A stretch of DNA of 64,000 bases from Nonlabens dokdonensis. GTDB taxonomy: Bacteria; Bacteroidota; Bacteroidia; Flavobacteriales; Flavobacteriaceae. Shown here in pieces: positions 43,238 to 52,100 of this stretch. How positions within the stretch are numbered: position 1 is the stretch's first letter; the number at the start of each line of letters is the position of its first letter. The stretch covers positions 1-64,000 of the forward strand of contig NZ_MAAX01000128.1 in NCBI RefSeq assembly GCF_002162835.1, written 5' to 3'. The notes beneath the pieces were generated by a model that saw nothing but the letters and a program-made list of their open reading frames with translations, made no database searches and was not told the DNA's origin. The translations under genes were made by a program, and so were the position numbers.

Positions 43238-46200
43238 TTAAAATTTAGCATTTATTCCTAATAAAAATGTTCTTGCCACTGGATAAAAACCATTATCTAT
43301 ACCACTAGCTAAAGGGTCTCCAGAGCTAGCGCTTGGGTCATAACCTTGGTATTTTGTCAAAGTAAAAGCATTGTTAACAGAGGCATATACTCTAAGACCA
43401 CTAAGCTTAAGATTATCTAAGGCGCTTTCATTTACGGTATATCCTAATTGCATGTTTTGAGCTCTTAAAAAAGAGGCATCTTCTACAAAAAAGTCTGAAA
43501 AAACTTGGTTTGCAGTGGCACCGGTAGTTACTCGAGGAAAAGAATTAGTACTTCCTGGACCAGTCCACCTATTGAGAACATTAGTAGTCAAATTTGTAAG
43601 AGGTTGATTACGCTCATAATTACGCACCATATCATTACCAATAGAAGCATACAAATAAGTTTGAAAATCCCAATTCTTATAATTTACACTAAGATTTAAT
43701 CCCATAGTATAATCCGGTAATGGATCTCCTAATTCCACACGATCATCCAAATTTATAGCTCCATCTCCATTTACATCTCTATATCTAAAATCACCAGGTT
43801 GCGCCTCAGCTCCTAGAGCAATCTGAGATGGATGGGCTGCAACTTCAGCCGCATTTTGAAAAATCCCATCAGTTTGATAGCCATAAAAATAGCCGATTGT
43901 GAAACCTTCTTCAAATCTTGTTATAGGAGGCTGTCCTACTCCAAAACCACCAGCTTCAATAAATCCGTTGTCATTATTTACAAAAAGCACTTCATTATCT
44001 AAGGTGGAAGCATTGAAACTTACATTAAAGCTTAAGTTATCTGTTAATTGATCAGCATATCCAACAGAAAACTCTAAACCTTTATTACGAATATCACCAC
44101 CATTTATAAATGGAGCGCTAGATCCAGGAGCTCCTGATCCTAATATTCCAGAAACTTGAGGAGCTAGCAATAGATCTTTTGTCTCCCTATTAAAATAATC
44201 TAAGGTTAGGTTTAATTTATTGGATAGAAATGCCATGTCTAACCCAATGTTTGTAGTATACTGCTCCTCCCACTTGATTTCAGGATTGCTTAGAGCTCCA
44301 CCAGCCGTACCATTAATAATTTGATCATTAAATACGTACTGACCTTCACCAGTGAGTAATGATACATATCCAAACGCCGGAATTCGATCATTACCTATCA
44401 CGCCGGCAGACGCTCTTACCTTAAGGAAATCTATAAAATTATTATCCTTAAGAAAAGATTCTTCACTTGCAATCCATCCTACACTCGCTGACGGGAAAAA
44501 ACCGAACTGATTTTCTGGTCCAAATATGGTACTACCATCTCTTCTCAACACACCAGAGAACAAATATTTCCCTTGATAATCATACTGCACTCTCAAGAAA
44601 TGAGAAAGTAGTCTTTGATCAAATCTACGCGCACCATTTTCATCTCCATTTATTACTCGATCTGCATCGGCTATACTTACTTCATTATAATCATTACTAA
44701 CATTTCCAAAACCGGTAAACCCATTAAAATCTCCTCTTGTCCTAAAAGCACTCATACCTAAAGTTGCCTCCAGATTATGCCTATCGTTAAATGTATTATC
44801 ATATTTTATAAATGCATCATAAGTATAATCACTAAAATAGTTTTCATAAGTAGAAAATACATTTTCAGTTAAGTTAAAAACCTTACCTGAACCATAAAAA
44901 GCTCTAGGATTAAAATTATTTCCATAGGCCTCAGAATAATTGGCTTGAATACGAGCTGTCGCTTCAAAGTGATCTAAAAAGGAATAAGTGAGTCCAAAGT
45001 TACCACTGATCTTTCCTACCTTATTTTTATTATATGTGTTCGCTAATTGTGCTTCTGGATTTATCACCTCATTACCTAACCCTTCTGCTAGACTGAATTC
45101 ACCAGTAGCATCTCTTACTGGAATGGTAGGAGCCATGTTTAAGGCATTAAATAATACAGATCCTAATCCACCGTCGTTAATACCTTTATTACTAGTGTAA
45201 GAATAAAGGAAACCAGTTTTCATCTCTAAGTTTTTAGTCCATTTATGGTCAAAATTTCCTCTCATCGTAAAACGATCAAAATCTGACTTTTGACCTCCTA
45301 CAATTCCGTCTTGAGCAAGTATTGCCATTCCTACTGCATACTTAGACTTTTCAGTTCCTCCTCTTACAGAAAAATCATTGTTAAGAATAAGTGCATCTTC
45401 AAAAACCTCATCTTGATAGTTTGTATTTGAAAGATTTGAAATATCAGTAAATGGAATAGCCTCTCCATTATTTGCAAAAGCCTCATTTTTAATTAAAGCA
45501 TATTGTTGGGCATTCAAACTAGGCAACTTTCTCGAAGTTTCTTGAAATCCACCCCAAGAGTTGAATTCTAATTGCAATGGTTGATTTTTACGCCCGCCTT
45601 TTGTAGTTATTATAACCACCCCATTTGCAGCTCGCACACCATAAATACCTGCTGTAGCATCTTTAAGAACTGAGATACTTTCAATATCTCCTGGATTTAT
45701 AACACTTAAATCCTCAATAATGTTGCCATCAACTAAAATTAAAGGTCTGTTATCACCATTTGTAGATATACCTCTTATTCTAATGTTTAAACCAGCACCA
45801 GGAGACCCAGATGAAGAGGTAACATTTACTCCAGGAACTTGTCCTTGAAGTGCTTGTTCTACACGAGTAGGTTTAAGATTTTCAATAACTTCACTGTCCA
45901 CAATACTAACAGCACCAGTAACCTCGCGTACGGCTTGAGTACCATATCCTATCACAACTACTTCTTCTAGAGCAGCAACATCTTCCTCCATCGTTATAGT
46001 GATAGGTTCAAAATTTACTACAGTGTATTCTTGAGCTACAGTACCTATAAAAGTAAACTTTAACACATCACCAGTAGAAGCCGCAATAGAGAACACTCCA
46101 TCAAAATCTGTTGTGGTAGCTGTTTTTGCATTCACGTTTTGAACGGTAACACCTAGCAATGTTTCACCTGTGGTTCCTTCAAGAACCTTTCCTGTTACAA

Positions 46201-46264
46201 TACCTTGTTGTGCATAACTTATAAAAGCCACAAAATAAAAAAGGAGTAAAGTAAATTTATTCAT
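43238..46264 (-). CDS. SusC/RagA family TonB-linked outer membrane protein
   Basis: A 1008-residue TonB-dependent transporter. Signal peptide MNKFTLLLFYFVAFISYAQ is followed by a carboxypeptidase-regulatory-like domain (about 22-95, GKVLEGTTGETLLGVTVQN), the TonB box region (EEVVVIGYG), the plug (NLKPTRVEQALQGQVPGVNV; NIRIRGISTNGDNRPLILVDG) and a 22-strand beta barrel to the end LLGINAKF. It imports glycan oligomers released or bound outside the cell with SusD. No sensor, sigma or anti-sigma gene is adjacent. Confidence 0.96.
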   Translation of the reverse strand: MNKFTLLLFYFVAFISYAQQGIVTGKVLEGTTGETLLGVTVQNVNAKTATTTDFDGVFSIAASTGDVLKFTFIGTVAQEYTVVNFEPITITMEEDVAALEEVVVIGYGTQAVREVTGAVSIVDSEVIENLKPTRVEQALQGQVPGVNVTSSSGSPGAGLNIRIRGISTNGDNRPLILVDGNIIEDLSVINPGDIESISVLKDATAGIYGVRAANGVVIITTKGGRKNQPLQLEFNSWGGFQETSRKLPSLNAQQYALIKNEAFANNGEAIPFTDISNLSNTNYQDEVFEDALILNNDFSVRGGTEKSKYAVGMAILAQDGIVGGQKSDFDRFTMRGNFDHKWTKNLEMKTGFLYSYTSNKGINDGGLGSVLFNALNMAPTIPVRDATGEFSLAEGLGNEVINPEAQLANTYNKNKVGKISGNFGLTYSFLDHFEATARIQANYSEAYGNNFNPRAFYGSGKVFNLTENVFSTYENYFSDYTYDAFIKYDNTFNDRHNLEATLGMSAFRTRGDFNGFTGFGNVSNDYNEVSIADADRVINGDENGARRFDQRLLSHFLRVQYDYQGKYLFSGVLRRDGSTIFGPENQFGFFPSASVGWIASEESFLKDNNFIDFLKVRASAGVIGNDRIPAFGYVSLLTGEGQYVFNDQIINGTAGGALSNPEIKWEEQYTTNIGLDMAFLSNKLNLTLDYFNRETKDLLLAPQVSGILGSGAPGSSAPFINGGDIRNKGLEFSVGYADQLTDNLSFNVSFNASTLDNEVLFVNNDNGFIEAGGFGVGQPPITRFEEGFTIGYFYGYQTDGIFQNAAEVAAHPSQIALGAEAQPGDFRYRDVNGDGAINLDDRVELGDPLPDYTMGLNLSVNYKNWDFQTYLYASIGNDMVRNYERNQPLTNLTTNVLNRWTGPGSTNSFPRVTTGATANQVFSDFFVEDASFLRAQNMQLGYTVNESALDNLKLSGLRVYASVNNAFTLTKYQGYDPSASSGDPLASGIDNGFYPVARTFLLGINAKF

Positions 46265-46300
46265 GAATATTAATTTAATTACAAATTATAGAAATCCTAC

Positions 46301-46312
46301 TACAACGTTGTA
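46301..46312. promoter_or_regulatory. Candidate operator upstream of susC
   Basis: TACAACGTTGTA is a perfect 12-bp palindrome centred on CG, 37 bases before the susC ATG. LacI-type regulators bind such CG-centred palindromes, so it may control the locus; this is a guess from form and place alone. Confidence 0.35.
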
Positions 46313-46594
46313 TGTTAACTTTATAATAAAACTATCTTGTAAAATTACAATACAATATTCTAAGCGTTGGTTTTTGTTTACTCAAAGAAAACACATCACA
46401 TTTAAATCACTCATTTACAATGAATAATATTTTTAAACTCTAAGTTTTTGATAGAAATGTTGTGGTTATGTATAGTTATTATAATCACGTAGTTACCTTA
46501 TCATTTGAGATAATATTTTAATAAACACCTAAAAAACTCTAATAGAAAATCTTAATCACGTTTCTAGAAAGAGGTGCATTTGCTTTGATTATCT

Positions 46595-46610
46595 CGCTTT
46601 CGCGAAAGTG
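46595..46610. repeat. 16-bp palindrome copy 14 (one mismatch, intergenic)
   Basis: CGCTTTCGCGAAAGTG, one base off consensus; right border of the 7.5-kb repeat-free interval across the SusCD locus. Confidence 0.85.
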
Positions 46611-46702
46611 AAACAGTAATATAAGTAGGTTACAACCGTTACCTTGATACGAGAATTTTAATACTATTATTTGCACTAACAGTTCCTTTATTAGCAGCTG
46701 GC

Positions 46703-47413
46703 ATGACAGAAATCAAAACAATCCATGTTTATGTGGCTTTATGCGATAATGCTAATCAAGGAATAGCTCCAGTACCTGAAAAACTAGGTAATGGTCAGAA
46801 TCCTATTTATAATTTATATTGGGGAGCAGGTTATGGGGTAAAAACATACTTTCATAACAGTAATGACTGGAATGTTATTAAAGTTAGTAAAAATGTGGAT
46901 TTACTAATCTTAGAACGCATTCTATATAAACATAAGACCAGTAACACCTATATGCTAGCCGATGCATATGATGGGGCACAGATTGCGCAAACTACCATAG
47001 ATTTTCTAGAAGCGAGTGCAGGCCGCAATGGGTTTCAAATAGATTATGATGGTGAGCTACTCTGTTTTGGTGGAGATGCAAATTTGCTAAGCTATATAGG
47101 TCATAACGCTTTAATGAATTTTGAAGTTACTGGTGCATTTACTCCAGCTTCAACTAACAAAATAGAAACTATTATTCTAGCGTGCTACAGCAAGTACTAT
47201 TTTTCTAAAAAGCTCAAAGAAACTGGAGCTTATCCTCTGTTATGGACATCACATCTCATGGCTCCAGAAGCATATACACTTAAATATGCAATAGATGGGT
47301 GGATTAAAAAAGAAGATAATTATGCTGTGGCAGAGCGAGCAGCACAAGCCTATCATCAATATCAAGGTTGCCGTATAAATACAGCTAGAGAATTACTTGT
47401 CACAGGATTTTAA
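46703..47413 (+). CDS. Exported hypothetical protein with a lost start codon upstream
   Basis: The first ATG gives a 236-residue protein beginning MTEIKTIHVYVALCDNANQGIAPVPEKLG. In the same frame just upstream (46649-46702) the DNA reads RILILLFALTVPLLAAG, a textbook signal peptide, but the codon before it is ACG instead of ATG. No ATG, GTG or TTG in that frame precedes it before a stop at 46622. The gene therefore either starts at a non-standard ACG, has lost its start by one mutation, or now makes a cytosolic protein. The core (LYWGAGYGVKTYF; DGELLCFGGDANLLSYIGHNALMNF) seems a conserved but unnamed family. No catalytic motif known. Confidence 0.75.
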   Translation: MTEIKTIHVYVALCDNANQGIAPVPEKLGNGQNPIYNLYWGAGYGVKTYFHNSNDWNVIKVSKNVDLLILERILYKHKTSNTYMLADAYDGAQIAQTTIDFLEASAGRNGFQIDYDGELLCFGGDANLLSYIGHNALMNFEVTGAFTPASTNKIETIILACYSKYYFSKKLKETGAYPLLWTSHLMAPEAYTLKYAIDGWIKKEDNYAVAERAAQAYHQYQGCRINTARELLVTGF

Positions 47414-47499
47414 TAAACTGTAAAAGTTTTTCTATCAAGTTATAGCTCTTATTCTTAAATTACACCTTTTCACTCGATTTTATTAGGGGAATATTTATC

Positions 47500-49107
47500 A
47501 TGAGTTTTAAAGAGCAAAAGCAATTTATTTATGCATTTACCATCATCGCTGCTGGCAGTATATTGTTCTTTATAAGCAAGCCCTACTTACCTAATAAAAT
47601 TTTCACCAAACAACTAAGCGCAAATAATATCATAGTAGACAGTCTCATGCTAGAAGCTATAGACATTGAAGAGGTTGAAGAAGAAAAGGAAGTAGTTCTA
47701 CAAGAAACACTAAATAAAGATAGCATTCATAAAACATCAGAAATTGATAAAACTATTACTCCTGATGATGAAAATAAAATTAAAACGGCCCATACCCATC
47801 CATTTTCATTTATAGACATAGGTAGTTTCAACCTAGATCTAACTCATGAAGTAGACTCGTTAGGAAAATACATCTTACCTAAACCTAAAAAACTTACCTC
47901 ATATAGCGGTAAAGAAAATCTTAAACACTTTTTTGAAAAGCTCTATGAACTAGAAAAATCTACAGAAGGTAATGTGCGTATTGCTTATTACGGCGACTCG
48001 ATGATTGATGGAGATTTAATAGTCCAAGATTTTAGGAGTGCGTTACAAACAAGATTTGGTGGTAGAGGTGTTGGTTTTGTACCCATAACTTCAGAGAGTG
48101 CACGATCTCGTTACTCGATAAAGCATTACACTAGCGGCAACTGGAACACTAAGAATTTTATGAAAGGTCGTGCAGACAGTATTCCTTATGGCATTAATGG
48201 AGCAGTTCATTTTTCTCAAGATTCTACAGCTGGAATCAAATTTTTAGCCAGTGGTATTAAAAACTCATATAATCTTAACTCGCCAAGGCTGTATTACGGT
48301 AAGGGAAATCCTAATGGTGTAATTCAAATTAAAATTGATAAGGACAGTATAAAGCAAACTATAAAGTTAAATGGAACAAGAAGTCTCAACACAGCTACAC
48401 TTACAAATAAAGATATAAAGAAAATCAAATTGGAATTTACTCAATCACAAGGCCTTCCTATTTATGGTGTTGATTTTTCTAACAATTCAGGAGTACATGT
48501 AGATGGGTTTTCTAAGCGCGGTAACTCTGGACTACCATTAAGCCTGCTTCATACTGCGCAAATGAAAGAATTTGATAAGACATTGGCTTACGACCTCATT
48601 ATATTACAATTCGGTGCAAATGTGCTCACAAGAAAATCTAAAAATTACACTTGGTATTCTAATCGCATGACCAAAGTGGTGGAACACTTAAAAGCTTCTT
48701 TTCCAGAAGCAGACATTCTTATTCTAGGTACTGCAGATAGAGGTACAAAAATGGAAAACCTTATAAAAACAGACAGTGGAGTCGTAAAATTATTGCGATC
48801 TCAACAAATTTATGCAGCAAACACTAACTCTGCTTTCATGAGCCTATTTCACCTTATGGGCGGTGCAAATACAGCACAAGTATGGAACGCACATAAATTC
48901 ATGAATAATGACTACACACATTTTAGTCCTCGAGGTTCGCAAAAAATAGGACGCATGATTTATAGAGATTTGATGGATGATTATGACGCTTTCGCGAAAG
49001 CGAGATCACAACAAAAAGAAGAAATAGAGCAGAATTTAAAAGAGGAACTTGCAGCACTACCAGTCAGCGATAGTCTAAAGGTCAAAAACGACAGCTTAAA
49101 AAATTAA
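47500..49107 (+). CDS. SGNH/GDSL-hydrolase-fold protein, membrane anchored
   Basis: A 535-residue protein with an N-terminal anchor (FIYAFTIIAAGSILFFISKPYL), an acidic, glutamate-rich linker (about 45-110) and an SGNH hydrolase domain. Block I is IAYYGDSMIDGDLIVQDFR with the catalytic Ser. Other blocks include LIILQFGANVL and the C-terminal DYTHFSPRGSQKIG, with the Asp-x-x-His pair. Codons 497-501 (AFAKA) are a palindrome copy. With the next two genes it forms a likely O-acylation cassette; this member would move or remove acyl groups on a periplasmic polymer. Confidence 0.88.
   Translation: MSFKEQKQFIYAFTIIAAGSILFFISKPYLPNKIFTKQLSANNIIVDSLMLEAIDIEEVEEEKEVVLQETLNKDSIHKTSEIDKTITPDDENKIKTAHTHPFSFIDIGSFNLDLTHEVDSLGKYILPKPKKLTSYSGKENLKHFFEKLYELEKSTEGNVRIAYYGDSMIDGDLIVQDFRSALQTRFGGRGVGFVPITSESARSRYSIKHYTSGNWNTKNFMKGRADSIPYGINGAVHFSQDSTAGIKFLASGIKNSYNLNSPRLYYGKGNPNGVIQIKIDKDSIKQTIKLNGTRSLNTATLTNKDIKKIKLEFTQSQGLPIYGVDFSNNSGVHVDGFSKRGNSGLPLSLLHTAQMKEFDKTLAYDLIILQFGANVLTRKSKNYTWYSNRMTKVVEHLKASFPEADILILGTADRGTKMENLIKTDSGVVKLLRSQQIYAANTNSAFMSLFHLMGGANTAQVWNAHKFMNNDYTHFSPRGSQKIGRMIYRDLMDDYDAFAKARSQQKEEIEQNLKEELAALPVSDSLKVKNDSLKN
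48987..49002. repeat. 16-bp palindrome copy 15 (inside the SGNH gene)
   Basis: Exact CGCTTTCGCGAAAGCG, followed by AGATC; plus-strand reading AFAKA close to the C-terminus. Confidence 0.95.
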
Positions 49108-49115
49108 AACCATTC

Positions 49116-50492
49116 ATGATCAAAAGTTTTTTTATCCTTCTCATAAGCTCAATGACTACAGTTGCCTTTACGCAAGAAATTGCCGACCTACAAATCAACC
49201 CTTTGCTTGTAGATAGTAACTTTCAAGTTATCAAAAACGCCCAAGTTCTTGATGATTTTTATAAAAAAGCTGAAGAACTAGAAAGTGGTACCAGAGAAAA
49301 GTTAACTATAGTTCAAATAGGCGATTCTCATGTTCAAGGACCTTATTTTCCACAGTACATCAGACAAGGATTACAATCTAAATTTGGAAATGCAGGACGC
49401 GGCTTTGTTTTTCCCTATCGAGTTGCAGAAACTAATGGCGCAATTGACGTAAAATTTAAAACCAACAGCGAGTGGAAAGCGGTGCGTAATGTGAAAAGTG
49501 ATGGCAGCGATGACGTAGGCTTAAGTGGTATCAATCTAGAAACTACAGATACTAATTTCATATTAGAAATGAATTTAAGCGATTCATTAGAACCGGTTAA
49601 AGAAATACAAATCATATCGCAACATCCAGAACGCTTTAAAATTTGCACCAGCGACCAACCTCATCTTTTAGAACAAGTAACTGCAACTAAAACCTATAAA
49701 ATCAAGAGCGGTGATTATTTAGGTAAAATAGCGAGTAAATTTAATACGACGGTAAAGGCTATTCAACGAGCTAACGGTATGAAAAATACTCGCCTCAACG
49801 CAGGACAGTCTATTAAAATACCTACAGACGCATCTGAAAGTAAAAAAATAAACGATGAGGCGTTTACTAAGCTATCTACTAAAGATGGTACCACTTATCA
49901 AATTCCTGCTGGAACTACAAAATTGTATATAAAAGCTCGTGAAAAAGCGTCAAAGTATGTTTTAGACGGTTTACTCTTGAATACTGGCAAAAAAGGAATT
50001 CAATTTCACGCTATAGGAGTAAATGGAACCAAATTTAGTGACTACAATAAGTTTCCTCGATTTTTTGATCAGCTTGCTTCTTTAAATCCAGATCTTATCA
50101 TCATTTCGTTAGGTACCAATGAAAGTTTCTATGATAATTATACAGAGCAACAGCTTAAGAAAGACATGGATGTTTTTAATCGCGAGATGATCAAACGAGC
50201 TATGACAGGAAGCGTGTTGTTAACTTCTCCACCGCCATCGATGAAAAACCGCAAAAACATCAATTCTACAGCTACAGTTTATGCTTATGAAATGGGAGTT
50301 TTTGCAAATTTAAATTCGTGGGCATTTTATGACCTTCATGCTGTTTCTAAAACCAGCGCAGCAATGCCAGACTGGTACGCTGCAAAATTGACTTCTAGAG
50401 ACAAAATTCATTTTCTAGAAAAAGGCTATCAGTTACAAGCTCAATTGCTCTTGGAATCTTTACTTAACTCTTACAACGATTATAAAGAATGA
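49116..50492 (+). CDS. SGNH/GDSL hydrolase with an inserted LysM domain
   Basis: A 458-residue exported protein (MIKSFFILLISSMTTVAFTQ). Block I is VQIGDSHVQGPYFPQYIRQG (about 65-85), block III is IISLGTNESFYDN, and the catalytic Asp/His lie in DKIHFLEKGYQLQAQ. Between the first and later blocks a LysM unit is inserted (about 190-235: TYKIKSGDYLGKIASKFNT to NAGQSIKIP), which binds N-acetylglucosamine polymers such as peptidoglycan. The placement points to an O-acetyltransferase or esterase acting on the cell wall. It is 8 bases from the preceding SGNH gene and overlaps the MBOAT gene by 4 bases. Confidence 0.9.
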   Translation: MIKSFFILLISSMTTVAFTQEIADLQINPLLVDSNFQVIKNAQVLDDFYKKAEELESGTREKLTIVQIGDSHVQGPYFPQYIRQGLQSKFGNAGRGFVFPYRVAETNGAIDVKFKTNSEWKAVRNVKSDGSDDVGLSGINLETTDTNFILEMNLSDSLEPVKEIQIISQHPERFKICTSDQPHLLEQVTATKTYKIKSGDYLGKIASKFNTTVKAIQRANGMKNTRLNAGQSIKIPTDASESKKINDEAFTKLSTKDGTTYQIPAGTTKLYIKAREKASKYVLDGLLLNTGKKGIQFHAIGVNGTKFSDYNKFPRFFDQLASLNPDLIIISLGTNESFYDNYTEQQLKKDMDVFNREMIKRAMTGSVLLTSPPPSMKNRKNINSTATVYAYEMGVFANLNSWAFYDLHAVSKTSAAMPDWYAAKLTSRDKIHFLEKGYQLQAQLLLESLLNSYNDYKE

Positions 50493-51955
50493 TGGAATGG
50501 AATGTAATATGGGACTGGCTCAGTTATGATCCACAAAAACCTCTACTGTTTAACAGTGAGGCTTTTTTGTATCTGTTTTTGGGCTTTTTCTTTATTTATA
50601 TTTTATTGAAAGATGTATGCAGGTTGCGCATTCTTTATGTCATCGCTTTCTCTTTGTTTTTTTATTATAAGTGCAGTGGTATCTACTTTATATTACTCAT
50701 ACTCTCTTCTTTTGTAGATTTTTACATCTCAGATTTAATTTACAAGAGTCAAAAAACGGTCACTAGAAAATGGTTACTCGTTTTATCTTGTGTCATCAAT
50801 CTAGGTGTCCTTGCTTATTTTAAATACACCGGTTTTCTAACTGAAAACTTCAACGCTCTCTTCTCAGGTGACCTAAGTTTTGACACGATCTTTTTACCTA
50901 TAGGAATCTCTTTCTACACCTTCCAGACCATGTCATATACGATAGATATTTATAGAAGAGAATTAGAGCCTGCTAGAAATGTATGGGATTTTATGTTTTT
51001 TGTTTCCTTCTTCCCACAATTAGTTGCTGGTCCTATTGTAAGAGCAAAAGACTTCATTCCGCAGATCTATGAAAAACTACACCTCACAAAAAAAGAATTG
51101 AGTTATGCTTTTTACCTCATCATAGGCGGATTGATTAAAAAAGCCGTGATATCAGATTACATAAGCGTCAATTTTGTAGATCGAGTTTTTAATTTCCCAG
51201 ATAACTACACTGCTTTTGAGAATTTGCTTGCCGTTTATGGTTATACATTACAAATTTATTGCGATTTCTCCGGTTATTCAGATATCGCAATTGGACTAGC
51301 GTTACTACTCGGCTTTCAGTTACCACCTAACTTTAGAACGCCCTACCAAAGCACTAGCGTCACAGAATTCTGGCGCAGGTGGCACATCTCGCTATCGGGC
51401 TGGCTGCGTGATTACCTATATATTTCTATGGGTGGTAATCGCAAAGGAAAACTGCGCACTTACTTTAATCTTTTTATGACCATGTTATTAGGTGGTTTGT
51501 GGCACGGTGCATCATGGAAGTTTGTTCTTTGGGGCGCGATGCATGGAAGTGTTCTTGCCATAGAAAAAGCTTTTAGAATTCCCAAACTAACCAATAAGGA
51601 TGTTGCTTTAAAACTCATGGCTGGAATTCTAACTTTTCATTTTGTCGCATTTTGTTGGATATTTTTTAGAGCTTCAGATTTTGCTAATGCTTTGAATGTC
51701 ATTGATAATATCGGTATGCTAGAATGGAGCCCGCAAAATTGGTGGAGCGTCATTGCTGGATATCAAAATGTGGCCATCGTAATGCTCATAGGCTTTTTAT
51801 GGCATTTTATACCACAAAATTGGCAAGATCAACAGCTCTTATCTTTTCATAGAATCCCAGTTGTAGGCAAGGTGGTTCTTTTTGCTGTCACTATTTGGAT
51901 TATCAGTGCAACGGCTAGTAGCGAGGTACAACCGTTTATATATTTTCAGTTTTAA
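50489..51955 (+). CDS. MBOAT-family O-acyltransferase
   Basis: A 488-residue polytopic inner membrane protein of the AlgI/PatA/DltB-type MBOAT family. Seen: IFLPIGISFYTFQTMSYTIDIYR, FPQLVAGPIVRAKDFIPQ, DFSGYSDIAIGLALLLGF, FWRRWHISLSGWLRDYLYISMGGN, and the catalytic histidine segment LLGGLWHGASWKFVLWGAMHG. It would pass acetyl groups from cytosolic acetyl-CoA across the membrane, to be placed on a glycan by the SGNH partners. The ATG overlaps the stop of the LysM-SGNH gene (ATGA), so they are translationally coupled. Confidence 0.93.
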   Translation: MMEWNVIWDWLSYDPQKPLLFNSEAFLYLFLGFFFIYILLKDVCRLRILYVIAFSLFFYYKCSGIYFILLILSSFVDFYISDLIYKSQKTVTRKWLLVLSCVINLGVLAYFKYTGFLTENFNALFSGDLSFDTIFLPIGISFYTFQTMSYTIDIYRRELEPARNVWDFMFFVSFFPQLVAGPIVRAKDFIPQIYEKLHLTKKELSYAFYLIIGGLIKKAVISDYISVNFVDRVFNFPDNYTAFENLLAVYGYTLQIYCDFSGYSDIAIGLALLLGFQLPPNFRTPYQSTSVTEFWRRWHISLSGWLRDYLYISMGGNRKGKLRTYFNLFMTMLLGGLWHGASWKFVLWGAMHGSVLAIEKAFRIPKLTNKDVALKLMAGILTFHFVAFCWIFFRASDFANALNVIDNIGMLEWSPQNWWSVIAGYQNVAIVMLIGFLWHFIPQNWQDQQLLSFHRIPVVGKVVLFAVTIWIISATASSEVQPFIYFQF

Positions 51956-51992
51956 AAGAGGAAGGAATGCTGGATGAAGATGGTATTTATTC

Positions 51993-52008
51993 CGCTTTCG
52001 CGAAAGCG
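51993..52008. repeat. 16-bp palindrome copy 16 (intergenic)
   Basis: Exact CGCTTTCGCGAAAGCG between the MBOAT gene and rsmI, flanked by ATTC on the left and AGAT on the right. Confidence 0.95.
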
Positions 52009-52075
52009 AGATATAAATAAACTACTTCCTTATCCAAGTTCTCCTGCTCGTGCTTTTACTCCAGCCCTACTTCTT

Positions 52076-52083
52076 TATCTTTG
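52076..52083 (+). promoter_or_regulatory. Predicted -7 box of rsmI
   Basis: TATCTTTG fits TAnnTTTG, 17 bases before the rsmI ATG at 52101. It lies inside the track's longer ORF, confirming that 52101 is the start. Confidence 0.65.
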
Positions 52084-52100
52084 CATTATATATCGCATCT

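Larger units (their letters stand above)
46265..46648. other. Divergent intergenic region upstream of susC
   Basis: About 380 bases of very AT-rich DNA holding a 12-bp palindrome (46301-46312) near susC and a one-mismatch copy of the 16-bp palindrome (46595-46610). I saw no clear TAnnTTTG box for susC and no ORF. Confidence 0.6.
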
